Shown piece by piece: positions 24,472 through 36,100 of a stretch of 64,000 bases of DNA (positions are counted from its first letter, which is position 1; each line of letters starts with the position of its first letter). The stretch is from Carettochelys insculpta. Its lineage: Eukaryota; Chordata; Testudines; Carettochelyidae. The stretch lies in NCBI RefSeq assembly GCF_033958435.1, contig NC_134138.1, forward strand, positions 206,779,298 to 206,843,297, read 5' to 3'. The notes beneath the pieces are model-generated. The model made no database searches and was not told where the DNA came from. It worked only from the letters and a program-made list of their open reading frames with translations. The position numbers and the translations under genes are program-made.

Positions 24472-25079
24472 GGTTACTAACCTTCCATAACTGCTGGTTT
24501 TTTAGACATGCTTCTCATGTCCATTCCATGGTTGGTGTATGTACACCACGTTCACTATTGCCAGAGATTTTCCCCATAGCGTTATCTATTGGCCTGACTC
24601 TAGCATCCTCTGGAGCCACATACAAACGCCCCAATATAAGGAGTGGCATCCTATCAGTTCCTTCTTGCCTGCTAACTCCAACAGAAGAGCCAGAAGGTGG
24701 GTCTTGGAATGGACATGAGCAAAACATCTCAAAGAACAACAGTTACAATAAATTAGTAATTGTTTTTCTTCTTCAAGTGCTTGCTCAGGTGTGTTCCATA
24801 GTAGGTGCCTGACAAGTAGTATCCCAGAAGGTGGGCTCAGAGTTCATGGACATGCTGACAGCACCACTGCTGTCTCGAAACTGACATCTCTGACCAGTGG
24901 GGTGATGGTGGGATGCAAGGGTATGAACTGGCGACCAGCCTGCAGTTCTGCAGACGTCCTGGATTGGTACCTGTACAAGGACCACAGCTGACCAAACCTG
25001 GGCTCTTATGCAAAGGAGTCACCATGGCAGGTGGCAGGAATGTTTGCCTACTAGTAGCAAGCCTGTATGCAGGTGAAAC
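24472..25079 (-). mobile_element. Decayed DIRS element, terminal part
   Basis: The layout copies the left side of the DIRS at 33988. There is a terminus with ggttactaacc and a tgctggttttttagacatg block, about 200 bp of repeat, and then an inverted image (near 24705-24812) with ggaatggacatgagc and aacaacagttac. That image joins directly to ttcttcttcaagtgcttgctc, which would represent the other terminus. This is the terminal repeat plus internal complementary region arrangement of DIRS elements. The following bases to about 25079 probably derive from its antisense recombinase region. It is ancient and noncoding. Plain similarity to 33988-34350 is modest, so part of this is inference. Confidence 0.55.
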
Positions 25080-25165
25080 AAAGCAGCAGAAATGTAGTAC
25101 GTTAAAGACTAACAAAATGATTTATTCCGTGATGAGTTTTCATGGGACAGACCCACTTCAACGGT
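25080..25165 (-). repeat. Interspersed repeat tail, minus orientation
   Basis: Read on minus it runs gaagtgggtctgtcccatga, tgttagtctttaa and a ctgctttg end, matching the families at 18075 and 28196. It interrupts the decayed DIRS region. Confidence 0.5.
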
Positions 25166-25279
25166 TGCAGGTGGTTACCCAGAACAAAATTCTTCAGGTT
25201 GATAAAGGTAGCCCACCCTCCCCTCCCTTCCCCTACTACTACAAAGAGTCACATGGATTTGTGGAATAGCTTAGTCCTC

Positions 25280-25700
25280 TCAATACAAAAGGTAAGGGGC
25301 CATCCATCATTCAATGTATGAAGCTACTGCACTGTCTGCTCCAAGAAAAGGGAGAACCCTTTAAGTGGGAGGTCCTGAATTGATTCCTGAACTTTATGGG
25401 GTAGTTCAGAGGACTTGGTCCAGGAACACCCCCCTTATCATGACTGCAGAGGCCACTGGCCAGACCACCAAGTTGGTAGCATCCACAACTACCTAGAGTG
25501 AGACCCTAGTCTTGTTACCAGCCACTCCTAATAGGACCGTGAATTCCAGTCTCAACTCTTGTGGCAAGGTGTGGCCAGCATCTCTCCATTCTCCCTCTCC
25601 AGTGTCTCAGACTCACGTATGTTCATGTCCTCCTCAGAATGTTCACTGCTCTCAGAGCTCATTAGGTTCTGCACATGCTGCAGCACAATGCATGAGGTGC
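25280..25700 (-). mobile_element. Possible gag remnant of the decayed DIRS
   Basis: The order of short blocks on this strand (gtcctgaattgattcctg, catgactgcagaggccact, then ctcaactcttgtggcaaggt) resembles the part of the intact DIRS gag around 37500-37740 on minus. The match is weak and no frame is open, so it is offered as an inference from position and block order. Confidence 0.3.
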
Positions 25701-25789
25701 TCATAATACTTGCCACAAGAGTTTTAAACTGTAGGGGTTCTATGCTAGCCTTGCAATGGTGTTTGCATAAATATGGAAAAAGGACACAA

Positions 25790-26103
25790 AAACACTTTTT
25801 GCTGTTGCTTTCCAAAAGGATAGGGAGGAGACAACTGCACTAAGGAATGCTGACGACACATACCCACAACCACATTCGTCCTGTCAGACACTGGGATAGA
25901 AACCCACAATGCAACAGGGCAGCAGGAACTGTGGGATCAGTACCCACAGTGCATCACGGACAAAGTCAAAGCTGGCAATTCTAATGGAGACACACACTGT
26001 TGACTTTATGTGCCAGTGTGGACATGTACCCTCGACGTTGTAAAATCAGGTGCTAGAAAATAAACCTTAAATTCCACCTAATTCTGTAGTGTACACATAC
26101 CCT
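25790..26103 (-). mobile_element. Fragment of the 8059-10495 element family
   Basis: It contains cccacagtgcatcacgg and ends tctgtagtgtacacataccc at about 26102, a worn version of the shared terminus. The opposite end is missing. Confidence 0.45.
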
Positions 26104-28011
26104 CAGTTTAAGTTACAGAATCTGGTGATTAAATAATGGCAGCAGTTTAGCTTGGTTTTTCATCCAAGACCAGTGAGAGAAAAGTTTGAACTGTCTGAAG
26201 TGAACTCAAAAGATGCTTGTTCATCAGTTTGGATCTGTTGCAAACAGCTCTCTGAGGTTCAGCCACAGAATTACTCTCCTTTCAATCTCAAAGCAGTACA
26301 CTAGCTAAGGAAGAAAGGTACATCGTCGGTTTACTGCCCGATCAAAAGTGAGCCAACAAACACTGTATTTTATTTTAGTGGAGATTTCATTTTGTACTTA
26401 TAAATACATGAAAATTAATTTTTGAATGTTATCAATGTAGTCCATATTATGGCATTTTTGTCTATTTTTAAAGAATTTATGAAAATATATATCTAAGCTA
26501 AAGCCTGGAACTAAAGTCAACAACAGAGTGATTGTGCTAATGGTCAGCTTGATGAAGATAATTATAAGAGATATAGTTCCAAATGAATACATATCCCCAA
26601 AATTAAAATGTTGAACTGCTTTTAAATTTAGCCACCATGCTATAAAGGGGAAAATACATAGACTATATGTGACAATTACAAAACATTGCGGCAAGAATTG
26701 AATCCATGCACTGATTTTATGAGCACACGGGGATCAGAGATGGTGAAATAAAAGTAAAGCAATCTTGAAAATCAGAGACATCACATTTTTTCTATATTAA
26801 AAAAAGACTACTTTGAAAGAGGCAGAAAAAACAAAGTACTGCTGCTTTATTTCCAGTTCAGGATTTAGTTTTGAAGCAAAATATTTACTGGATAATAAAA
26901 ACTATACAATTCCTGCAGCATCTGCTTTTATCAGTAACTCACCTATTTCCAGACAGGATTGTGCTTATAAATCCACTGTGATAAGGAAATTATAAAAAGC
27001 CCTTGAACATGAAAAGCCCAGCATCAACACTTGCCACCAGTTAGACTCCACTCTTGAACAAAATGGGAAGCAGCTTTAGAGAGCATCCAGATAGTCCACA
27101 AAATCTTAGTCGCCCTGTAAACCCAGCAAAATACAACTAATTCACTTGTGTAGATCTCTTTATTGAAATTGACATGGGCTTGCCCAGGGGACTAGCTTGT
27201 TCCATAAAGATCCTTAAATAGGCACTACTGATGAAACATTTAATCCAAGCCCTGGTATCAAATGGCTGCTATTCCCAGTGACAGTGACAGAAAAATCTAT
27301 TTGACAATTAAATAACTGCATACAAACCTATGACTGTTTATTATACCTTTTAACATAGTCCAGCTGTTCTGGAATGTATCCATCACACTTCATATTTTGC
27401 AAAAACAAAGAGCTTTCCATATAATTTATACAGAACATGTTTTAAACATTTATTTTGTGCAATGCAGCTTTTTTACTTACTTTGCTATTAGTATTTATTT
27501 GGGCAGCAAATATATTTTGCACTGAAAATTGTATTTATATTATTCAAGCACATGGGTTGCTTTTGACCTTTTTCTGTTGATAATAAACTGATGATTTATA
27601 TACAAAACATATGGCTATTTTTTTTTAGTTGTTGAAAAACATTTTTCATATGTTACGTTTGGTTAAATGTGAAGGACTGTACAAATACTTTTAATTTTAT
27701 AAGAAACTAAGGAATATATTTTGATCCCATGACTCAAATAAAACACTAAATAAATGTGCTGTAATAAGAAAAAACACATGCAACTTAGTCTAATTAAGAA
27801 AAAACACATATTTTTTAATTTTTTTCATTTTTTACTTCAATCTGGCCTAGAAACAAGAACTCAAGGGAAAGAGTTGTAGTCAAAAGGGATTTAAGATTCC
27901 AGGCAGCATTCTATCTATATGTAGAAAACCACCTATATAAAGAACTGAAAATATAAATTTGTATTCTTTTTTAAGATCAAATAGTTAACTGACAGCAGCG
28001 TAGTCTAGCCA
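26104..28011. other. No gene or clear repeat, very AT-rich
   Basis: The most AT-rich part of the window, especially 27400-27830. Nothing recognised; the 98-codon minus frame at 26398-26694 is low-complexity and unsupported. Confidence 0.4.
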
Positions 28012-28360
28012 ACTGCTTAAGCACATGCTTTAATTTAAGATCATGGGACCTAAATGAGAAAAGAATCCACAGCAAGGAAAAAGCTTACACATACGAATAA
28101 CACATACTCCGTGACTGATTAGACCTTGTCAACTCTGGCCCTCCCCTTGACTGAGACTCCCTCTTAAAATCATCCTCTAAAACCCGCCCCACTCTTGCAT
28201 CTGACAAAGCAGGTCTTTGCCCACGAAAGCTTATGCTCCAGAATACTTGTTAGTCTATAAGGTGCCACAAGACTTCTTGTTGTTTTTGAAGTCAGTAGAA
28301 CTCAAGTCCATGCTCAAAGTTAACCATGAGCTTAAGTGCTTTGCTGGATCAGGAACTGAA
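28012..28360. repeat. Old palindromic repeat split by another repeat
   Basis: The left part gcttaagcacatgcttta (28014) is mirrored by catgagcttaagtgctttgctgg (28325). Between them sits 28095-28285, whose end (28196-28285) belongs to the gcccacgaaagcttatgctcc family seen at 18075. The arrangement indicates a later insertion into an older palindrome. Confidence 0.4.
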
Positions 28361-28952
28361 AGCATAAAATAAATTAAGGACTACAGATTATAAATTGTGG
28401 TGTGTACACAACTAAAATCTCTGTCCATAATGGGCAAACAAGACAAAACAAGACAGATCTGTTGTCATCACAAGATAATTTATTCCGATGATTTTTTTTT
28501 TTGGCCAATCTGTAGATATGTCAAAAATATTACATTTTTCTTTTCCTCTCCAGTTACTTTAAACAAGGTTCCAATGTGCTAAAGCACACACTCATTCTTC
28601 TACTCGTGTACCAATATTTGTATTTTGTGGAACAAATCAGACTAATGTTATGGATTTTAATTATTGTTTGTTTTGCTTCTGTTAAGATATACTTGTGATG
28701 ATACACATCAGTAGAACATGACTGAATCTGTGCTCAAAACAAGCCAATTGGTACCATTACCAAGACTAACAGATTTTGTTGTCAACCCTATGAGATGTCA
28801 TGTTAACATACAAGCTTCTGAAAATTCAGTTCTCCTTACTTCACAGGATTTCAGAGTACAAACTATGAAAACCACTATTTCCATTTTGGACTGGAGCATC
28901 ATTCATGAAACTATGCATCACTTCTACTTACCTCTTGAAAGTATATAAAATA

Positions 28953-29759
28953 CAGGTAGAAACTCTCTCGTCCAGCACTCTCTCACCCAGCAACATCCCT
29001 CATCCAGCAGGACCATGGATGTTGCTGGAACAGAGAGTGTAACCTACACACCCAGGTGGGGTTAACTGTCCCATGTAGTGGTACCTAGACCACTTCACTC
29101 AGAATAAGTGTCCTCTACAGCCCTGCTGAGAGCCAGTTAGTCTTTAGCTCAAGCTGTACAGGCACCAGCACTAAGCTCTTAAGGTCCCAGGTTCAAGTCC
29201 CCCTGTTGGCAGCTACAAGAGAACCTGGACCAGAAAGCTACAGCTGTACAGGGCTGGAGTTGAGGCCTTGCTGGTAGCAGGGAGCCCTGCTAGCAGCCTG
29301 CTCAGGGGAGTGCCAGGGCAGGGAGCTAGATTGTAAAACCCCACTAAACATAGTCTGGCTGGTGTTGCAGATTCCAGCGCGTGTGGAGAGCCCTGCCAAG
29401 AGTTCTGCAGCAGGGAGCCAGTCCTATCAGCAACCCTGTAGCTGTGGGGAGCCCAACAGCCACAGGGATCCTGAGTGGGGCAGCTCTGCAGCAGGTAGCC
29501 AGCTGTGGTGGGGAGCCCTGCAGGATGCTCCAGCAGCCCTGCAGCAGTGGGGAACCCAGGCAGGGCAGAGTAGCCCAGGAGCCCCACAAGGGAGCCCTTC
29601 AGGAGTGCGTCCCCTTGGTAGCCTATGGGGCAGGGAAACTGCAGCAGCCAGGTGTGGCCCCCCTGCAGGGCATCCATGAGGCCTGACCTCCCCTCGTCCG
29701 GCAAATCTTGTTTGCGACCACTCAGTCTCAAGGGTGCTGGATGAGGAAGGCACAACCTG
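28953..29759. mobile_element. Tigger-like nonautonomous element with TA target
   Basis: The ends are caggtagaaactctctcgtc and, inverted, caggttgtgccttcctcatc, with the dinucleotide TA on each side (28951-28952 and 29760-29761). That matches Tc1/mariner-type target use, and the CAGGTTG start recalls Tigger/MER2 ends. The interior holds a SINE copy (29035-29215) and a GC-rich stretch with cagcagggagcc-like repeats. The 180-codon minus frame at 29213-29755 shows no domain and is not called a gene. Confidence 0.55.
29035..29215 (+). repeat. tRNA-like SINE sequence
   Basis: The uninterrupted copy of the sequence at 1-1145. It contains gtcttt-agctcaagctgtaca (A-box-like) and ggtcccaggttcaagtcccc (B-box-like). 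Its position inside the Tigger-like element suggests either a later insertion or a family that carries it. Confidence 0.5.
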
Positions 29760-30135
29760 TAGACTGAAATTCTTACTGGTTAGCCTGCCTGGTAGTGAGC
29801 TTCAGTTAAAGAGGTTTTCTGGAGTAAAACAATTCAAACAGCTTAAATATGCTGCTGCGTCAGAGGGTTATGAGAAAATAAACTGTAGCACTCTTGCCTT
29901 TGATTGCATTATATTTAGCTTTTAAAGTACAAGCTGTTGTTTAATAAATAAGTGAATGTTATGTGGTATTAAAATAGTTCACTTCCAAAACTGGGGTTAT
30001 TTATATGGGATAAGGGTCAGGATGCCAGTGCTTAAAAACCTGTGATTGCCTCTTGACTCCCTTTATTTCTTCCCACGGGACAGAAATTTCTAATCACAAA
30101 CATACCTCTTTTAAATGCATCTTAAATCCAACTTA

Positions 30136-30245
30136 ATTACACAAGTTGATCCTCTCTGGTTCAGCAACATCCATGGGAAGGCAGCGGGACCATGGATGTT
30201 GACAGACCAGAGGACTCCTCTCCCCTCATAGTCCAAAGAGTCCCA
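30136..30245 (+). mobile_element. Single-end Tigger-like fragment
   Basis: The string acaagttgatcctctctggttc, then gcaacatccatgg and its mirror ccatggatgttg, matches the terminal 80 bp of the 28953 element. The other end is absent. Confidence 0.4.
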
Positions 30246-31804
30246 TGCAAAAGTTCCTTGCAGGATCAGGGTCTGAGTGCTCAGCAATTTGGGCAAATAG
30301 TGAAGAACTGAATCCTTGCAACTTTTAAAGGTTACTTACAGTTGATTTTAGAATACTGCTAACACTCTTTGTGATTTAAAGGCTCTCTGTGAACTGAAAT
30401 AGTTTCATAGGCTTTTTTTTACAAGTTTTAAATCTGACATTTTTATGAGCAATCCCACCTGAATCTCAGAAACTCCACTTTTAATTTTAGAATAAAGCTT
30501 TTCAAAGGATTTGCTCTGGCAAACGTTCAACAAATGCACTTTTCATTTCCTCTTGTCTATTCCTTTAAACACTGCTGGCTTAAAGCAGTAATATCTCAAA
30601 TATGCTTTTCTACCATACTCTATTCCCTGATTTCTGAAATTATACCAGCCACTGGGTTCAACTAACTTTAAAGTGCCAAATCTATTTACAAATGCATCTA
30701 TTTATATATGCTTCAATGCAATTAGCAATTCATAAACTATTCTTTTTTGATGTACCACAATGAATACATTAGCTTTAACATCTATTCTCCCGATAAGTCA
30801 TTTTGGGTGGTCCACTTTTGTTTTCCTCACTTTCACAAACATGCTTGCAGCCAGTAAGAGACTCTTCACTATGATTAATGGCCTCCCATTGGGTATACAG
30901 AAAATTTCCCAGCCTGGTTCCCTTGAGAATGCACCACTGCATGGATTTCTAGGCAAAGCTAGATTAAAAGAGGAGGAGCAATAGCTATAGTCCACCTACC
31001 CCAGAGCCATCAATTATATATAGTTATAAATCAAAGTTTGAGCCAGAACAAAGACCAGTGTGGCAAACAAACAAGGGCGTTCACAGCAAATTGTTTTGAA
31101 GCAGAATAAAACTCTTGATAGAAACAATGGGGCTGGCAAAGCCACTGTCAATATCACTCTAAAGTTCTGTTGATTTATTAAGAATTAGACACAGTGTATC
31201 CAATTACTGCTGAATTAACTTAAACAGAAAGCAGCAAGTGGGGAAAAAAGAAATAAGCAGTGAGCTGCTGGTTTTCCTTCTTTCTTTCTCTCTCCCTCTT
31301 CATTTTAAAAAGAAATGAAGCAATTCCATATTGTAGCTAGCAGAATAATGTGACACGAATCAAAAAAGTATCTGTCTTCTACTTTATATTTGTGATTCTT
31401 GGCTCTGAGATTCCCTTTCATGAAATACTGATATACGTAGCTCATTCATATTTCATGGTCTTGCCTTTCTGCTTTCTTTGCTATTTTTGCTTCTGTACTA
31501 TAGATGAGCTTTCAGCTATATTTAAAGTAATTTTCACACAAAATCCACATTTATAAGAAACTGCAGAAAATTCTAGGGCTATAGGAAGAAAAGTAACGTT
31601 AGGGTCTTTCTTGATTGTCTTCTTTTTCAAAGACCTGCTACTTTACTAATTCTTTGAGGTGGTTGGATTGTTTAAAAATAATTGCATGAATTAGTTGCTC
31701 ATGAAACTGAGGGAATGGTAACGCTGGCTAGAGTCACATACAAATAGGTTTGGTAAGCTAGATTTTTATCAATACATGTCAGTAAATGACAGTTTGACCA
31801 TGTA
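30246..31804. other. No gene or clear repeat
   Basis: AT-rich; nothing recognised. Confidence 0.4.
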
Positions 31805-32195
31805 ACCCTCCCACACACTTACAGAGAGAAAGAATGACTCTCCTCTACAGCCTTAGGTGGGAACCACCTAACTTTTTGCTCTAACTGTAAAACAGTGGTG
31901 TCCCACAGAAATTTCAGGATTGCCTCATGAGCAGGTCAATTTCCTGGTCCTGCAAGTGGCAAGGAGACTGGAACCAGGCTTCCCAATGGTTCCCAGCTCC
32001 CCACCACTCCGAGAGCCAGAAAACTGAGCAGCCCTCATGGGCTGGTCAGTTTCCCAGTTCCTGCAAGCCCAGGGGAGTCAGAAACCAGGCTGCAGCCTGG
32101 TTCTCATGTCCCCTCGACTTGCACAAAAATTTGAGTTATGTCGGGATTGCAGGAACTGAACCCCTGCATAACAGAGGGGTTTACTGTACTCAACT
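31805..32195 (-). mobile_element. SINE trace and inverted copy of the 108 bp unit element
   Basis: 31805-31900 follows the SINE-like sequence (gactctcctctacagcctta). From 31905, units beginning aggagactggaaccagg and gggagtcagaaaccagg are followed by the leader in reverse: cccctcgacttgcac to ggggtttactgtac. This is the family of 20206-20775 in the opposite orientation, with about two units. Confidence 0.5.
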
Positions 32196-32724
32196 CAGCA
32201 ACAGATTGATTCCTGCCTGACTAGAAAATTATAAATATATGCCAAGAAACTAATTTCCTAAATATCAGTACAGTATGTCACAGACCCCCTGAGCTTGTCT
32301 GAAGCCTGAGACCCAAACACTCTGCACACTTTCGAGTTTCTCTCACATCCAGGTCTGTAAAGGAAAAAAGATAAAAGAAAACAAGATGCACGATCAGCTT
32401 AAGATGGGGGTGTGGATTAAAATCATGGGTGGTGGGTATAAGAGGCAAGTGAAGCGATGCTTCTCCTGAGTCCAAGGGCTTACCTACACTACCATGAGAG
32501 ATAAATCTTCCAGGGTTCAATTTCACGCATCTAGTCTGGGCACACAAAATCAAGCTCTCAGAGGTCTCAGTCGACCCCTGTACTCTTCATGAGATGGCTA
32601 AAATGCTTGGATCTTCAGACATAGTTGTTGCGGCTTTTTTAATTTATTCAAAAAACCACCCACTAAATACATATTTTAATTTTCATTACTAGAGAACAAA
32701 AACTTGCTTCCAAAGCTGTAGTCC
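32196..32724. other. No gene or clear repeat
   Basis: Nothing recognised before the CR1 begins. Confidence 0.4.
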
Positions 32725-33987
32725 TTTCTATGCATCCCTACTCTCATTTCTCCTTAGAGGGTCAGCATTCCCTGAAGGCAAAGGAACAAACAATCCCACT
32801 GCATAGTAAGAAACACAAATATGGTAGCCAGCCAGGTTGGCTTAACAGTGAAATCCTTGGTCAGCTTCAACTCAAACAGGATGTGTATAAGAAGTGGAAA
32901 CTTGGACAGATGACTAAGGAGGAGTAAAAATATATACGGCTGGAAAATGCCAGGCAGTAATCAGGACAGCAAAGGCACAACTGGAACTGCGGCTGGCAAG
33001 GGAAGTGAAAAGTAACAAGAAGGGTTTCTACAGGCATGTTAACAATAAGAGGGTTATCAGGGAAGATGTGGAGCCATTACTGGATGACAGAGGTAACCAA
33101 GTAACAGATGATGTACAAAAAGCTGAAGTAGTCAATGCTTTTTTTGCCTCAGTCTTCACAGAAAAGGACAGCTCCCACACGACCATGATAGACAATGCAG
33201 TATGGGAAGGTAGAGGGCAGCCCTCAGTGGGGAAGGAATGAGTTAAGAGATACTTAGAGAAACTAGATACACACAAATCCATGGGTCTCTATTTAATGCA
33301 CCCAAGGTTACTGAGGGAATTGGCAGACGTCATTACCAAGCCTTTGGCCATTATCTTTGAATACTCTTGGAGATCAGGGGAGATTCCACATGACTGGAAA
33401 AAGGCAAACACAGAGCCCATCTTTAAAAAAGATAAAAAGGAGAACCCAGGCAACTACAGATCAGTCAGCCTTACCTCAGTACCTTGGAAAGTAATGGAGG
33501 GGACCCTCAAGGAATCCATTTTGGAGCACTTGGAAGAGGAGAAAGTGATAAAAAGTAGTCAACATAGATTCACCAAGGGCAAGTCCTGCCTGACCAATCT
33601 GATTAGCTTCTATGATGAGGTAACAGGCTCTGTGGACATGGGGAAGTCAGTGGATGTGATATACCTTGACTTCAGCAAAAATTTTAATACAATCTCCCAC
33701 AACATTCTTGCCCATAAGTTAAGGAAGTATGGATTGGATCCATGGACTATAAAATGGATAAAAACCTGGCTTAATGGCTGGGCCCAAGGGGTAGTGGTCA
33801 ACGGTTCAAAATCTGGATGGCAGTCGGTTTCAAGTGGAGTGTTCCAAAGCTCATTTCTGGGGCTGGTGTTGTTTAACATCTTTATTAATGACCTGGATCA
33901 GGGACTGGATTGCACCCTCAAGTTTGCAGATAACACCAAGCTAGGGGGAGACGTAGATATGCTGGGGGGTAGAGATAGGATAGAGAA
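32725..33987 (+). mobile_element. CR1 LINE, left segment
   Basis: A 5'-truncated CR1 retrotransposon lacking the endonuclease, as most CR1 copies are. Its sequence continues after the DIRS insertion at 39964-40785. The split falls between the reverse transcriptase motif region and the downstream [13 protein letters not shown] segment, which are contiguous in CR1 elements. Confidence 0.9.
32755..33987 (+). pseudogene. CR1 ORF2 (reverse transcriptase), 5' part, broken
   Basis: This encodes the reverse transcriptase of a CR1 LINE, which copies element RNA into DNA at the target. Recognisable segments in order are WLNSEILGQLQLKQ (about 32840), KSNKKGFYRHV (33008), NAFFASVFTEKD (33140), HPRLLRELADVI, PGNYRSVSLTSVP, HRFTKGKSCLTNL, VIYLDFSKNFNTISHN and LVLFNIFINDLD. 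The catalytic motif is FADN at 33923-33934, not FADD. The P-Q-G-S-V-L-G segment has become FQSSFLG. A frame change lies between 32927 and about 32965, and there is a TGA at 33239. The frame then runs directly into DIRS sequence. It is inactive. Confidence 0.88.
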
Positions 33988-34189
33988 GTTACTCACCGTA
34001 GTAACGGTGGTTCTTCGAGATGTGTCCCCGTGGGTGCACCACGTTAGGTGTCGGGCTCGCCCCGGCACCGCAGGTCGGATCTTCCAAGCAGTTTCTGCCG
34101 GACCACGCATGCGCCGGTGCGCGCCGCTCCCTTGTGCGCTCCCGGCCACATGCGCAATCCAGTCCCTGCCAGTTCCTTGACCAACCGCC
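33988..34189. repeat. DIRS left terminal inverted repeat
   Basis: From gttactcaccgtagtaacgg through tgtccccgtgggtgcaccac and gtgtcgggctcgccccgg to ccaaccgcc. Its inverse is at 39781-39963 with scattered differences. The outermost 20-25 bases differ between the two ends, as is typical for DIRS. Confidence 0.88.
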
Positions 34190-34246
34190 TCGGATGCTCC
34201 TGCAAAACACTAAACAAGGATCCGAAGCGGGGAGGATGGGCGGGTG

Positions 34247-34350
34247 GTGGAGCACCCACGGGGACATATCTCAAAGAACCACCGTTACTATGGTGAGTAA
34301 CTTCTCTTTCTTCTTCGAGTGTCCCCGTGGGTGCTCCACATTAGGTGACT
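34247..34350. repeat. DIRS internal complementary region
   Basis: The first half (gtggagcacccacggggaca, then ccaccgttactatggtgagt) is complementary to the left terminus. It runs straight into ttcttcttcgagtgtccccg and ggtgctccacattaggtg, complementary to the right terminus. Such a joined copy of both ends is a DIRS hallmark, thought to template completion of the ends and circle formation. Confidence 0.88.
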
Positions 34351-34388
34351 ACCCAGCAGTAACCCAAAATAGGAGGTGGGTAATCGGA

Positions 34389-35443
34389 TCATGTGCAGCT
34401 TGTCCCCAAGAGGACCGCTGTCAACAGCTGGGTATCCTCTTGGAATACCCTGAGAAGGGCGTAGTGCTTGGCGAAGGTGTCATAGGATGACCAGGTCGCC
34501 GCTCTGCAAATGTCTTTTAGCGCAACGCCCTTGAAAAAGGCTGTTGATGCCGCCACCGCCCTAGTGGAGTGAGCCCTGGGCGTGGCTAGTAAAGGAGTCT
34601 TTTTGAGTTCGTAGCACATTTTTATGCAGGATACGATGTGCTTCGAGATTCTCTGCGAAGAGAGACCTTCTCCTTTTGATTTCGGAGCGAGAGAGACTAG
34701 GAGTCTATCCGTTTTCCGGAAGGACTTAGTCCTGTCTATATAGAAAGCCAGCGCCCTCCTCACGTCCAGGAGGTGTAGGCGCGGCTCTTTGTTGGAGTTA
34801 TGAGGCTTTGGATAACGAGGGTAAAACTATAGGTTTGTTAATATGAAACTCTGAAGAAACTTTGGGAACAAAGGCTGGATGCAGCCGTAAGGTTACCGCC
34901 TCCTTGGAAATTACTGTGCAGGGTGGCGTTGCCATGACTGCCGCAAGCTCGCTCACCCTGCAAGCTGACGTGATTGCAAGAAGGAAGGTCGTCTTTATCG
35001 TAAGGAGACGGAGGGAAACCGTGGCTAAGGGTTCAAACAGTGGTCCCGTTAGCGCATTGAGCACCAGGTCCAAGCTCCACGAAGGTGGAAGCGGTTTCCG
35101 AGGGGGGTATAGGTTTACCAGCCCTTTGAGGAACCTGGTAACCATGGGATGGGCAAACACCGTGTGCCCTTCCTCTTCATGTCTGAAAGCCGATATAGCG
35201 GCAAGGTGGACCCTTCAATGAGGATAGGGAGAGTCCGCCTCTCTTGAGGTCCAGTAAATACTCTAGTATTACAGGTATATGCACAGCAAGGGGGGCTAAT
35301 TGCTTGGTAGAACACCATGCAGTGAATCGAGTCCATTTTTGCTTATAGGGCTTCCTGGTGGAAGTCCTCCTGCTACTTTCTAGGACTTGTTGCACTCCCT
35401 CCGTATGCGTGCTCTCTAGGGAGCTGAGCCATGGATTAACCAT
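34389..35443 (-). pseudogene. DIRS tyrosine recombinase, broken in three frames
   Basis: This was the integrase of the element, a tyrosine recombinase that inserts a circular DNA intermediate. The N-terminal part (KPYKQKWTRFTAWC, LEYLLDLKRGGLSLSSLK) lies at 35443-35205. The next part (VFAHPMVTRFLKGLVNLYPP, then SACRVSELA with the first catalytic Arg) is in another frame at about 35215-34815. The last part (RRALAFYIDRTKSFRK, then AHSTRAVA with the His-x-x-Arg motif, and ATWSSYDTFAKHYALL with the likely Tyr nucleophile) is in a third frame at 34800-34389. Two frame changes, near 35210 and 34810, inactivate it. Family assignment rests on the motifs and on the neighbouring DIRS RT. Confidence 0.85.
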
Positions 35444-35477
35444 GCTTGCAGTCGCAGGCCTCGGGGGTGTGGATGCA

Positions 35478-36100
35478 CTATGGACCCCTGGGCTGCGTGA
35501 GCAGATCCGACGCCACCGGGAGGGGCATTGGTGGATGGTCCGACATGCGCAGGAGTAAGGGGAACCATTGCTGTAGATCCCACGTTGGGACTACTAGGAT
35601 CATTCGGGCTTTCTCTCTCCTGGCTTTCTGCAAGACTTTGTGGATAAGCACTGTGGGAGTAAAGGCGTAGAGCAGGGGGCCCCTCCACGAGATCGTGAAT
35701 GCGTCCCCCAGGGACCCCCATCCCAGTCCTGCCCTGGAGCAGTATTGTGGGCACTTCTTATTGTGTTGAGTGGCAAACAGGTCTACCTGGGGAAAACCCC
35801 ATGCGTGAAAAATCGGTCGTAGCAGATCGAAACGGATCTGCCACTCATGTGTAAGTGTGAAGCGCCTGCTCAGCTGGTCTGCCTTCACATTGTGAGCGCC
35901 TGGTAAATACGAGGCTTTCAAGGTTATATTGTTGGCGATGCACCAGTTCCACAATCGGACTGCTTCCGCGCATAAGGCACGGGACCGAGCTCCTCCTTGC
36001 CGATTTATATAAAACATGGTGGAGGTATTGTCTGTACTGATCCCGACTACTTGCCTTGTATATGGTCTCGAAAGTGTTTGCAGGCGTTGAACACTGCTCT
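35478..36100 (-). pseudogene. DIRS RNase H and downstream domain
   Basis: The RNase H domain degrades the RNA strand during reverse transcription. Visible here are GISTDNTSTMFYINRQGG, RLWNWCIANNITLKASYLPG and HNVKADQLSR, the typical DIRS RNase H core. These are followed by the conserved tail with FPQVDLFATQHN, DAFTISW and LIHKVLQKARREKARMILV. The frame differs from the reverse transcriptase frame, which stops at 36047, so a frame change near 36050-36100 separates two domains that should be one polyprotein. The open frame itself reaches 36278, but the first part is out-of-frame RT sequence. Confidence 0.85.

Noticed and set aside
26398..26694. 98-codon hydrophobic frame on minus
   Set aside because: AT-rich low-complexity sequence gives hydrophobic residues by chance; no exon signals.
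29213..29755. 180-codon open frame on minus
   Set aside because: Overlapped by several other open frames on both strands in a GC-rich repeat-like block; no domain, no splice structure, and it lies inside a transposable element.
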